From the NCBI GenBank assembly GCA_028583605.1, contig CM053331.1, positions 9,780,857 to 9,844,856 on the forward strand: DNA of 64,000 bases. The letters run 5' to 3'. Under the pieces are notes generated by a model, which was not told the origin of the DNA, did not search any database, and was given only the letters and a program-made list of their open reading frames with translations. How positions within the stretch are numbered: the first letter of the stretch is position 1; the number at the start of each line of letters is the position of its first letter. The position numbers and the translations under genes were made by a program. This document shows positions 21,712-32,775 of this stretch, one piece after another. Source of the stretch: Dastarcus helophoroides. Its lineage: Eukaryota > Arthropoda > Insecta > Coleoptera > Bothrideridae.

Positions 21712-23563
21712 CAGGGTGTTACAAAAGTCCGGGCCGCTACTTCAGGAGCATATTCTACACATTAAAATATGAAAAATGTTGAAATACATTTTTTTCTTTA
21801 AATTGCCTCCTAAGGGAGATATGACCATTTAAAGATGGCGCCCCTAAAGTGGTTTTTTTATTACAAAAAGTTAACGGTTAGTAGCAAAGTCATGAAATTG
21901 GGCAAGCAGTTAAAGAATTGGATCAGGCATATTCTCATGTAACATATTTTTTAAATAAGCAGTAGCGTGGTGTGTAGGGGGTTGCCCGCGATTATTTTTT
22001 GCCGTAACTTTTTTGTATTGCAATATTTCGACCCAAAAGTGCCATAATCGTAAAAAGCAACATTTTTTATACAAAAAAGGTACTCTTTCTCAAAGTCGCT
22101 AAAAGTAACCGTTTCCGAGAAAAAGGCGTTTAAATAATCCTATCCCGTCTTCGAAATTCTAACTAATTTGTATAAGAAAAAATAAGTTGGTCATGCAAAC
22201 TGATCGTAAAGAAAACAATTGTACTTGACAATATCTGCCAGAGATTGACGTTGTGTCACTGATAAAATTTGGTCGTAAGCTGTAAACTTTAGCAATTTTT
22301 GTTGTCAATAGTAAGTGTAGTAGTTTTTTAACTTTTCATTATTTTGATAAAATGGACTATTCAAATCAAGAAATGGCCGATATGCATTTAATGTACGGGC
22401 TTGCAAATTGTAATCGTGCTGAAGCAAGACGGCTTTATGCTGAACGTTTTCCTAATAGACACCTACCAGGAGAAAAATTGTTCCAGAAAATTCATGCTCG
22501 TTTATGTGAAACAGGAAATTTTGTTTTCAAAGGCGAACGTGTTGAAAGGCCAAACGCAGAAGTTGCTAATTTAGAGGAGCGTGTGCTTCAGCGAGTTGAA
22601 GAAGATCCATGTGTCAGCACTAGACAACTTGCTTTAGCCGAAGGAGTAAATCACGTAACTATCTGGCGAATTTTGAAATTTTACCAATTTTACCCCTATC
22701 ATTTTCAAAGAGTGCAAGGGTTACTTGCTGCTGATTATCCTCCAAGAATAGAATTTTGCAACTGGCTATTGCATAAGATCGCTGAAAATGAGAACTTTCC
22801 ATCGCTCATATTATTTACGGAAGAAGCGGGTTTTACCAGAAACGGGATACTTAACTTTCACAACATGCATCAGTGGCAAGTTAAAAATCCCAATGCAGTT
22901 ATTCAGTCGAGACATCAGTAACATTTTTCACTTAACATTTGGGGAGGAATAATAGGGGACTCTATAATTGGACCGTTTTTTTTACCTCATAGGTTAACAG
23001 GATCATCATATAGACATTTTTTGCAAACAGAGTTACCCGTGTTACTTGAAAATGTTCCACTCATAACAAGACAGCGAATGTGGATAATGCACGATGGGGC
23101 ACCTGCCCATTTTAGTGCAGTTGCTAGGAAATTTTTGAATAACAACTATCATCAACGATGGATAGGTTACTTTTAGCGACTTTGAGAAAGAGTACCTTTT
23201 TTGTATAAAAAATGTTGCTTTTTACGATTATGGCACTTTTGTGTCAAAATATTGCAATACAAAAAAGTTACGGCAAAAAATAATCGCGGGCAACCCCCTA
23301 CACACCACGCTACTGCTTATTTAAAAAATGTGTTACATGAGAATATGCCTAATCCAATTCTTTAACTGCTTGCCCAATTTCATGACTTTGCTACTAATCG
23401 TTAACTTTTTGTAGTAAAAAAACCACTTTAGGGGCGCCATCTTTAAATGGTCATATCTCCGTTAGGAGGCAATTTAAAGAAAAAAATGTATTTCAACATT
23501 TTTCATATTTTAATGTGTAGAATATGTTCCTGAAGTAGCGGCCCGGACTTTTGTAACACCCTG
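21712..23563 (+). mobile_element. Mariner/Tc1-like transposon with 399-bp TIRs
   Basis: An 1852-bp element between TA dinucleotides. The termini are CAGGGTGTTACAAAAGTCCG and its inverse. The inverted repeats extend for about 399 bp each (21712-22110 and 23165-23563) with few mismatches, very long for this superfamily. The interior encodes a broken transposase. The coding region runs into the right TIR at 23165, so the transposase C-terminus is absent, which makes this an internally deleted, non-autonomous copy. The TA target and C-initial TIR are characteristic of IS630/Tc1/mariner elements. Confidence 0.85.
22352..23176 (+). pseudogene. Mariner-like transposase, DUF4817 type, truncated
   Basis: The ATG at 22352 opens a frame to an in-frame TAA at 22919-22921 (Gln expected). 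The same frame then continues (HFSLNIWGGIIG...) to a TAG at 23174-23176, inside the right TIR. Residues 1-60 (MDYSNQEMADMHLMYGLANC...) match the DUF4817 helix-turn-helix of insect transposases. A second HTH follows (STRQLALAEGVNHVTIWRIL). The first catalytic position reads LFTEEAGF where families have an Asp (TDEA), so D is replaced by E; the second is present (WIMHDGAPAHF). The third acidic residue and the usual PPRSPDLNP-like region are missing. The element cannot move itself. Confidence 0.8.
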
Positions 23564-23928
23564 TATACTCTACACATTTTTTGAAACTAATTTCACCTTG
23601 GATTTTCCAATTTTTTTATAAATTATAATATTAAAACTTTGAGGAAATTTTTCAAAAAAAAAACCCACCCCGATGTTTAGGAAATTCCAAATCTACACCA
23701 ATAAGCTCGAAACAAAAAGAGTCCAAATTGCTATTAAACGCCATAAAAATGTAGTAGTAAAACGTATCTCAGAAAATCGACAACATATTTGGATTAAATT
23801 TGGGGTTTCCAGAAAAAATACGAGATTGAGATTGGAGCTGAAATTTCAATTAAAACATCAACAATTCTAGAAGAAAAAAATTCGAAATTTTAAGGGTTTA
23901 AAGTAAAATATTTCTTTTTTGTTATGAT

Positions 23929-24168
23929 GGAACGGACTGGTCCTTGGTTATCTTCAAAAATTGAAATACAAATCTTGTCCCCTGAAACCAAGAAAGATTA
24001 AACACGACAGAGGTTGCTCTAATGCGTCTCGATAGCCAAGCTATCATCTTCAGATGTTAGTATCTCCCTGAAGATGATAGCTTGGCTATCGAAACGCGTT
24101 AGAGCAACCTCTGTTGTGTTTTTTAATCCTTTTTGGTTTCAGGGAACAAGATTTGTATTTCAATTTTT
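23929..24168. mobile_element. Hammerhead repeat family 1, inverted dimer
   Basis: Starts with GGAACGGACTGGTCCTTGG, then CTTGTCCCCTGAAACC, a minus-strand core, a short centre (GATGTTAGTATCTCC), and the inverse arm with a plus-strand core and GGGAACAAGATTTGTATTTC. It shows the full head-to-head arrangement of the family. The right outer end is missing (ends near TTTAAAATAATTTTGG). No clear target duplication. Confidence 0.7.
24064..24104 (+). ncRNA. Type I hammerhead-like ribozyme, family 1
   Basis: CTGAAGA (24068-24074), extra T, stem II GATAGC/GCTATC around TTG, GAAAC (24091-24095), GC, GTT (24098-24100), AGAG (24101-24104) pairing with CTCC/CTCT just upstream of the core. The single unpaired base between A9 and stem II departs from the canonical fold, so activity is uncertain. 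The mate on the minus strand (24017-24057) has GAGAC and is weaker. Confidence 0.55.
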
Positions 24169-24169
24169 A

Positions 24170-24720
24170 AAATAATTTTGGAATAATCTCATTTCCAGAC
24201 AATGGTTGATGTATATTTTGGGGTGATAAGAGAAGTTTTAGGAAAAAAGTAGAAATATTTAATATAAAATAGAAAGTTTTAAAAAATCCACATTTTTAAA
24301 GAACTCAAACTTAAAAAAACAAAACATTTTCTAACGGAATCTCAGCTTACTGGGAAAAAAGTCGTTGTATGTACCCAATATAAAATCGTTTTTGTGAAAT
24401 TGTTTTGTTCATTAAAAAAAAACCTTACAAACTTATTTTTCTCACAAACACGAGGCTTCTAGGGAACACTGGACCCATTCTGTAAATGTCAATTTTAATA
24501 TTTCCGGATTTAAACAAAATTTGGAGAAAAGAAATTCTGACGAAATTTCTGACTTTCTTAAATGCGTTTGTCTTTCTTGTAGAGCACCTATTAACCTTCT
24601 GTGAAACAGGGGTCATTCGTGGAACATAGTTTGGGAAAACCTCTTCTAGGTAAGAGAAGGGAGGACGCGATACACATTGCCTAGGCAGTTTAATCCGGCC
24701 CTGACTTTAACTTATATGTT
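24170..24720. other. AT-rich DNA with hAT-like terminus
   Basis: At about 24600-24650 the minus strand reads GAAGAGGTTTTCCCAAACT followed by ATGTTCCACGAATGACCCC, which resembles the ends of hAT-type non-autonomous elements. No matching opposite end or 8-bp duplication was found, so only a fragment is claimed. Confidence 0.3.
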
Positions 24721-27480
24721 GACTTTTATCTCGAATTTTCGAGTTTATTTTTAGAACTTCGACTTTTTTCTCGAAATATATATTTGAAGTTAATACTTTT
24801 TTATCAGTTTTGATGTTTATGGCAGGCACCAATCTGCGACGTGACAAACCTGTTTGTAGGGCTTTTAGGCTAGCCTCAATTAGTTCTATAAGATTAAAAA
24901 TTTTGTTTAAATTTCATGTTGATATGATCTTCTGCAGGCGAAGTTTAATAATGTATATAGAAAATTTAAATCTACGCTGAAGTGAACCAAAAATTGAAAA
25001 AAAAACTAGTATTTTTGTTATAACGAGAACTAAATCCAAACTTATATATATTTCTTAATTGAACTGAAACCTGCTCGTTTCAGTTAAAAGGTAGCCATTT
25101 TTACCATAATTTATTTATGGATTAAAATTAGACTCATAAAGAAGATTAATCTCTTTGATAACCCCCTTACCATTTAGGCCTCTGAAAAGGAGCAAAATAA
25201 TTTACCCTAAATACACATAATTACCATTTCAAATTGTAAAGTTATTTTATTCACACTCTACAATTATCAAAGTAATTTGTAAAATAATAGAATGACAATG
25301 AGAATCCAAACTATATTAGAATGGTTATTAAATACTAGGAAATGTCAATTAAAATTAACTAAAAAGTGTTAGAATCTATTTTTAGGTAAGGAACGAAATA
25401 GAACATTACATTAATCTTCAAAGAAGTTGCAACTTCATTTAAGGATCAATGGGGATTAGAATATTTAAATCGTTAAATTTTAGCTTCTTCATGAGATCTA
25501 GGGTTTGCGCTGAACTTACTTTAGCCTTTAAGTACTTTAAGGGGAATGTACAAGAAATTCTTAAAGCAATTAGGTAATTCACCAGTAAATAAGGGTGTTC
25601 GAACGAAATTTTAGAACGGACATTGTAAAAGGAAATAAAAACAAAATCCTTTAAATATGGAATTTTACGTCGGAGGTAGTCCGAATTTATAGAAAACCAG
25701 TTCTAAAAGCGTCAGTGAAGAGTCAAAGGTACACAAAATTAGTAAGACCCTCTGTTTTTTTTGGTAATTAAAGATGATTTAAAACATTTATGTCATTATT
25801 TTTCTGCACAAACAGATAGCAAGCAAAGAATATTTTGTATTGAATCCGTTCTGAACTTATTAAAATAGCGTATTATTGGTAGATCAATCGGTATGGACTG
25901 AAACTCACAAAGAAAGTTTATTTACAATATAAACACGCACACGGTCTATAAACTCGAAGTTTTCATATATGGCCCCGTATAAACAAACGTTTCAATAAAA
26001 GACTGCAGTTTTCCGCAAAAATTGTTCAATTGTTATTTGAGATAATCTCGTCTTGTGATCTTTAGAGTGCAATAACAATAACCAATGATTGAATAAGCTG
26101 AATTACAGGATTATCTCGAGTCGGGTTCTCTACTATGAACTTCCAATTTCACAAATCGGATAAAATAAAAATTCAGTAATCCTGAATTAGGATTCGTAAA
26201 GGGAATAGAACGATTATTATTATCCAAGGAGCGGGATCGGCTATATACGGTCCTGTGAGTCAAAGATTAGTGATACTGAATCGTACTAATAAAGTACATA
26301 ATCCACCCTTAGATGCGACTTAAGTTACTTTCAACTGGAAAGCTAAATAAATTATCAGTGCTTCTTCTACAACTTTATTTATAAACTACACGATGATTCG
26401 TCTCTTAGTTACCCCTTGATAAATGGTATACTACATTACACTAAAATTTATGCCGTACACTCTAAATTTAATAATTAATGCCGTTTTTAATCAGATTGTT
26501 GATTCTGATGCATCCACCATTTTTAATAACAAACATAGTCACTAAGAAACACCAAATTAAACCCCTGTGTAGCAGCTAGTAAAGGTGCAATTAATAAAGG
26601 GTTGTCGCCCTAAAGTATCGCGATTATGGAAGCGTTCGAACAATGTTGTACCGACTCCACAACATTTACAAATCCTAAATTACTACCAGCCTTAGGCTAA
26701 ACAACACCCAAGCTCCTAAATCTATTTCAAGTCCAATAGATCAGCAACTATCTGCAGCACATCCAATCACGCTAACGCCAGGATTACGTGAGTCCTTTAG
26801 TCCATCGCATTCCGAATGCGGACGAGACGTGTCCAGATCCGGATCTTGAATTTTACTTTCAGATAAATCAACTTAGCTGATGGGGCACGTACGTCAGAAA
26901 ACACCTCTTGCTTTGTGTGTGCAAATGGAAATGGCCGGGATTTTCGCCGACTGATGAAATATCAAGGGAATCTCGCAGTGCAGCGAGAAAATAAATTGGA
27001 GAGGTGCTCGTGCTTTCCTATTTTAATGCGTCGTTACTATCTGCAAAATGCACGTGTTTCCTTTATTGGGGTGTATTTCGTTTATTGCCTACATGTAAAA
27101 AAATAATAATTAAGTGGACCCTAAGATTATTTCAGCCAAACTTCCAAAAAAAAAATAATTTAATCAATGTCAAAGTAATTGTTTTTAATTTTAGCTGTTT
27201 GTTGTTTTTTTTGCAGATATGTTAAATAAAGAAAATATAATAAATGCTATATTACATAACCTAAAATAGAAATATACATTTTTCATTTTTTTGTGCCAAA
27301 AATAAACAGAAGCTACGAACAATTGATAATTTCAAATTTGCAAACGCCTGCTACAGATTTACCACTAGTCGCAAATTAGAAATTGATAATTACTTTACAA
27401 ATTGTTGTTCCAGATCTAACAGAAATTATTAGAATTAAACCTACCAATATTTCTTGAACACATGTTGTGGCGTTTATTAC
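24720..27480. other. Unique-looking DNA, no gene recognised
   Basis: One of the longest stretches without repeat signatures. The part at 26500-27060 is the most GC-balanced. The short frames at 26915-27225 have no recognisable domain. It could be unannotated intergenic DNA or an intron; nothing allows a choice. Confidence 0.4.
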
Positions 27481-27499
27481 CTACTTTAAATGAATATAA

Positions 27500-27977
27500 T
27501 TAAAATTTTGCTTTTGATTGAAAATCATTCGAAAAATTGCTAGTGTTTTTCTTGATATTACAAAATAAAAAAAGACTGTTTACCTTACTTAAAATAAAAA
27601 ATATCTAAAAGAATTTGAAAACTAAATTTCAAATTGCTAGACAAAGTCGAAGAGATGAAAAACAAATCCAGAAAGTAATCCAAATTCACCTTTAGAGATT
27701 CAAATTTTTAGATTTCATATTGAAACCCTAAATTTTAAGAAAACCCCGAATTTTAAAAAACGAATTCTATATATTGAAAATTTTTATCTAAATATTTAAA
27801 AATCGTTGGTAAAACCAAAAGAGCACACCAAGGGAACTGACTTTATAATTTACGGTTAAATTTTCCCAAAAAAGCACAAAGTGTGTTTTCAAGCACAACC
27901 AATAAAAATAAACTAAATAAATTTAATAATAATTAAAGTAAAATCTTCTTTTGTCGCCAAAAATATTCCTAACAAAC
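27500..27977 (+). repeat. Degenerate A-rich array segment
   Basis: Loose AAATTTTAA / GTCGAA texture ending at the target duplication of the solo LTR. Confidence 0.45.
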
Positions 27978-27981
27978 ATAC

Positions 27982-28334
27982 TGTAGCGCGTTATTGGTTC
28001 AAAAATTAAAACTTCGTGAATTGGAACCACTTTATTTCAAACGTATTTCGGAACATTACAATTATAATTTACTTAACTATCAGACTATCTGGCTACCAAT
28101 TGACTTACTGTTTAATTAACTGACTACCTGAGGAAAAGACGACCGCGTATTTATAGGTACCGTTCCGGTTTCTAGAACGGAACTTCGTACAGATAAGGCT
28201 TATCGCTTGCGAAAACATCTAGAGCGCTTATCTGCCGTATGATTCATTATCGCGGCCGCTTTCCATTATTAAATTTTTCTAGAGAGTTCCTTATACAATC
28301 ACTAATACAAATTTTATAACTACATTTTGTTAAA
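27982..28334 (-). mobile_element. Solo LTR, Ty3/Gypsy type, minus strand
   Basis: A 353-bp LTR starting TGTAGCGCG on the plus strand and ending TGTTAAA (decayed from TGTTACA), with an exact ATAC duplication (27978-27981, 28335-28338). On the minus strand: GCGGCCGCGATAATGAATCA, GGCAGATAAGCGCTC, GCGATAAGCCTTATCTG, TATAAATA at 28148-28156, and AATAAA at 28031-28036. The layout matches the LTR at 17632-17993. Confidence 0.8.
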
Positions 28335-28339
28335 ATACT

Positions 28340-29200
28340 TTATATCACATGAGTTTCACAAAAAATATTCCTCATTCATCATATTTCAGTTTCCATATCA
28401 TCAGGTTTAGTGGTTGTAAATAAAAATCTTTTAGTAGTAATAAGCATCTTGTTTTATGAAATTACCACAAAGATAACATTGACAGCTAACAATCAGTGCG
28501 TAATTTGTGCAGCTTCTATTTCCATGACAATTGTGCCACAGCACATTTTACGTCGGTTTCTTACATCCATGGTATATTTTATATTGTATAGTCTCTAGCA
28601 TTTCAAATATCCTTCCTATGTCAGCAGTGTTCTTCAGGGATGACAGTTTTAAAACAAAAAAAGGCCTCTCAGTTTTGACACGCTTGTAATAATCTTGCCC
28701 TTCTTAATAAAAAGAGATTTCTTTAACAAAGATCACAAGAGTTTCTATAAAATAAAAATAAAAAACGTTTCTTTAAATGGATTTTTCTCGAAAATAAAGA
28801 AGAATTACGTCTTACACTTTTACACTGTGCTTAAGAAGAACTTAACCTAAGATTAGTATCAAAGTTATAAGAACCTGAGTTTCCTAAGCTTGATTTTTTT
28901 GTAATAAACTAGAATTTACTTTAATAACATTTAAAGCATTTGAGCAATCATTTCCAAAATCAACAGGGTTCTAGCCTGAAATATTCCGAATCGATAGAGA
29001 CAAGAATGGCGAAAGTCGGTTAAAAATTGCGACCTGGGGCGTGCTAACAGACATTTACACAGACTGACAGTCATTTTTCAGTGACGAGTTTTGAAGTTAA
29101 TCGCAATTCAAAAGTATAGTGAGTAATAATTTGCTCCAAAATTGCCTGACACTGAGATGTAATAATTTTTATGGCAAACAGTCGTGTTTTTTGACATTTC
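28340..29200. other. Unique-looking DNA, no gene recognised
   Basis: No open frame with a recognisable product; a 62-codon frame at 28410-28598 has no domain signature. Confidence 0.4.
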
Positions 29201-31620
29201 TCGATACTAGAGCAAACCAGGGCCAACGGTCGTGGTGTAAAATATAAATTTCAAGTTTAAATAGAAAATATTTGTTAAAAAATCTTCAAAATTGTAAACA
29301 AGACTTAAACATAAAATCTAAATAGGAAATTTTGAAAAGGAAACAAAATTTTATAAAGAGTTTCGAAAGAAGGGTCAACATTTTAAGTTTTTAATGATAA
29401 TCTTAGGAAAGAAGTGGAATCTTTGCAATCAAGGCCGCAATTTTCAGAAACCTCGTCAAAATATAAAAATATACATTTATAGATTTTTGTCAAAATTGAG
29501 AATTTGAGAAAAAAATGAATTTTCGGTTTGTACTTAGAATATTTAAAAGGAATTTAATATTTCCAAATAAATAAATTCTCAAAATTTTGTTTTTAAAATA
29601 GAATTTTTACCATAAATCTCAACATTTTTATTTTAAATTCAAACATCTTTTCGAATTTTTTGCCGAAGTTTTGATTTTTAAATCAGAAACTTTGCTCAAA
29701 GCTTACAATTTCTGAAAAAAGTCAAAACTTTAACACTTAAATAAAAAATTTGAGAAAAAGGTCAAAATTTCAAGGTTAAATTTGATTTTTTGGGAATTTT
29801 TTTAATCGAAATTTCAACCTTAAAGTTTCAATTTTATAATAAAGATTTTTGAACTCTGTGGTTTAAATATTTTAATATTAAACTCTACATTTTGAGCAAA
29901 ATATTCAAGTTTAAAAAAAATCGAAATATATACATACACATTACACAATCATATTTGAAATTTAACACAAAATTTCGAGAAAACTCGAAATTTATAAAGT
30001 TTACAAATGTTTTATTTTATAAATGTAAAGTTTAAACTCGGTATTTGAATAACATTTTGAATATCCGACTTTATACTAAAAATTCTTAATCTCTAGAAAA
30101 GTCGTAATATTGAGAAAACATTTTCTAATAATTTTTTCTATGAATTTCTTTTAAAAGTGCTGTCATTATTACGAATAGATGTGTAGTTTTGCATAAATTG
30201 AAAATGTTTTTAAACTCGAAAACTTTTAAAATTGTTTTTCGCCTGCGCAATTTAAAAGTAAAATTGTTATTATTATTTTTTTTTTCATAAAATTTCAATT
30301 TCTTTCGTTCTTCAACTTCCTAATAAAATTGCTGATTTCTTTTTATATTTCAGCTTTACGAAAATTGCACTTTTTTCTTAAAATTCCTAGTTCCACAAAC
30401 CTAAGAAAAAACGTGGATATTTCGAATTCAGTATTAAAATTTATACCTTAGTTATAAAATTTTAAACACGACATTTCTACTTTTAATGACAACATATCTA
30501 CTTTTGCCACAAAATTTGGAGTTCAAATTTCAAATTCGGCCAAGAAGTTTTTATTTTAATAGCGATTGGTCGAGAAAAAAAATCAATATTTTCAGAGAAA
30601 AGTGAATTAAAAATATGTTTAAATATTTCGGGATTTAAAAATGACAAATATATGCTTGAATTTTTGATTATTCGAATTTTTTTTCAGAAACCACAACTTA
30701 TAAAAAAGTAGAAATTTCGAGATTAAAGCCAAAATTTTAAGAAAGATTGTTTTCATTCAATTTATTTTTTCTTTGAAAGTCTTCGCATTAGCTCTAAATT
30801 CAAGTGTTTTTTTAAATGTTATGATTTTCTAGATTTTTCTTATAAATTCAATTTTATTTAAAATAGGCATTTTAATAAAATAGTAAAGATGTCTAAAAAA
30901 CCTCAAAGATTTTCTCCAAATTTAACTCAAAATTCAGAAATTTTAAAAAATGTCAAAAATTGTTTTAATAGATTTAACCCTTTCAAAATTTTAAGATTTT
31001 CCTAAAATTTCTAATTTACCATTACCCTAAAGATTGTTTTATTAAATTTCTACTTCAAACTCAAAACTTTTTTCCCGAAATTAGGACCTTTTCTCGAAAT
31101 TTAAATTCTAAATTTCAAGACCTTTCTAGAATTTCGAGTTTAAAAATTTAAAATTTGTGTTCCACTTTATTCGAAAATTTCAAAATTTCTAAAAAAGTTG
31201 GTATTTTGAGAAATATTTATTAGTCAATTCAGATATTTTTAATGAAGTTTTAAGTCACGGATAATTGAACTTTTTCTAAATCGTTTGAGTTTGTTTCCTC
31301 TAAATTTAAACTTTTCTGGACATTTCAAATCATAACTCGATATTTTAAGTATTCAAGATTAAGATCGAAATTTTGTTAAAACAGACTGAACATCGAGAAA
31401 AAACTCGAAATTATGCAAAATATCAGATTCGCCATATTTTATTCCCAAAATTTTTAATTTCAAACTGGAATATGTGACTTTTTAATTTTTTACGAAAATG
31501 TCTACTTACCTTTCAAAAAAGTCTAAATTTTAGGATAATATTATGTGTTTCCAAGATTTTTTTTAAATTGTATTGTAACTTTACCCAAAATTTCGAATGT
31601 AAAGTTTTTTTGAACTGAAA
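29200..31620. repeat. Degenerate AT-rich array, mixed orientation
   Basis: Quasi-periodic words GAAATTTTGA, TTTCGAAAT and AAAAATTTTGAG. The plus strand is A-rich in the first part and more T-rich around 30280-31200, so blocks of both orientations appear to be joined. Confidence 0.55.
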
Positions 31621-31621
31621 A

Positions 31622-31733
31622 CTTCTTTAGGCGCGTTAACAGACTAAAAATTGGGGCAAGCTCCTGGTTTCGCGTTACCAAAAAACGCTACTTTGAACTA
31701 CTGGTCGATTGCTCTACCATTGCGTCACTTTAG
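31622..31733 (-). repeat. tRNA-like SINE-type repeat, copy B
   Basis: On the minus strand: GTGACGCAATGGTAGAGCA, ATCGACCAGTAGTTCAAAG, then GCGTTTTTTGGTAACGCG and a shortened body ending TTTTTAGTCTGTTAACGCG. It matches copy A (2810-2962) over the tRNA-like head and the distal end, with an internal deletion. Upstream it does not share the flank common to copies A and C. Confidence 0.6.
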
Positions 31734-31767
31734 ACATTTAATACCATTTTTTAAAACCTTTCCAAAT

Positions 31768-32062
31768 TCCGGATAAACCAACATCCTCATAATCCGGATA
31801 ATCCAGCATCCGGATAGTTAGACATCGGGCTAATCCGATATCTGGATAGTCCGACATCCGGATAGTACGATTTTCGGATATCTCACATCCGGCTAATCCG
31901 ACATCCGGATAATACGTAATCCGGATAATCAGACATGGGATATCCGACATTCGGCTAATCCGACATCCGGCTAATCCGACATCCGGTTAATCCTACATCC
32001 GGCTAATCCGACATCAGAATAATACGACATATGACTAATCCGACACTCGACTAATCCGAAAA
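31768..32062 (-). repeat. Minisatellite, about 16-bp unit
   Basis: Roughly eighteen imperfect copies of TAATCCGACATCCGGC, with variants (GGATAGTCCGACATCC, TAATACGAC). It is the only clearly GC-richer tandem array in the surrounding AT-rich DNA. The minus-strand translation repeats a Gly-Leu-Ser-Asp-Tyr-Pro pattern, which is a by-product and not a gene. Confidence 0.75.
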
Positions 32063-32563
32063 ATTATTCATTGGAAGCCTTTTTTTCAAATGTCCTAAAA
32101 TTTGTTATATCATAATTATAAGTTTTCACTTCTGTCGGCAGTCCCCATAACTGCCCAATTTTTTATATTTCTCCAGAATTGGTTTTTAAATTTTTGAATT
32201 TTAACGTTTTTCTAAGATTTAAATAAAACTCGAAATTTCAAAATAAACATTGGACACAGGCGTCGCAGGAAAAAAATTTAAAATAAAAAATATGAAATAT
32301 ATATTGCTTTTATTTTTGTACTAGCAGTCGAAATTTTATTTGAAGCTTAAACTTGACACCTAGAACAAAACTGCACAACTGAAAGTCGAAATTTTGAGAA
32401 AAAATCCATGATTTTGAATTTTATGCCGAAATCTTAGAAGAGGAGTAATAATTAACAGTTTAAAATTAGAGTGTTCAGAAAAAATGGTAAGATCTCATAA
32501 AAACCTTAAAATTTATATAAATTGTTTTCTTGGAATTTCTATTTAAAAATCAAAATATGACAT

Positions 32564-32775
32564 AAAAATTGAAATACAAATCTTGTCCCCTGAAAACACG
32601 AAAGAATAAAAAACACAACAAAGGTTACTCTAACGCGTTTCGATAGCCAAGCTATCATCTTCAGAGAGATACTGAGTTCGAGCAACCTTTGTTATGTTTT
32701 TCTAATCTTTCTTGGTTTCAGGGGACATGATTTATATTTCAATATTTAAGATAACCCAGGAACAGTCCATTCCAC
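32564..32775 (-). mobile_element. Hammerhead repeat family 1, with 13-bp TSD
   Basis: A 212-bp copy flanked by an exact 13-bp duplication CAAAATATGACAT (32551-32563, 32776-32788 with the first C shared). The left arm carries the minus-strand hammerhead; the right arm is shortened just after the centre (ATACTGAG) and ends CCCAGGAACAGTCCATTCC. The long TSD and lack of TIR-type termini point to target-primed retrotransposition. Confidence 0.75.
32628..32668 (-). ncRNA. Type I hammerhead-like ribozyme, family 1
   Basis: Minus strand: CTCT (helix I), CTGAAGA, extra T, GATAGC-TTG-GCTATC, GAAAC, GC, GTT, then AGAG. Helix I closes as CTCT with AGAG, four perfect pairs, immediately flanking core and cleavage site. 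This is one of the least decayed family 1 copies. Confidence 0.55.

Noticed and set aside
23929..24168. Ordinary TIR-type MITE
   Set aside because: The arms carry a hammerhead-like fold with covariation, half copies insert alone, and flanking duplications in other copies are 9-13 bp, which does not suit a DNA transposon.
31738..31950. Repeat protein with Gly-Leu-Ser-Asp-Tyr-Pro pattern
   Set aside because: This is simply the translation of the 16-bp minisatellite.
31768..32062. CRISPR-like array
   Set aside because: Units are contiguous imperfect tandem copies with no spacers, and the context is a eukaryotic genome.
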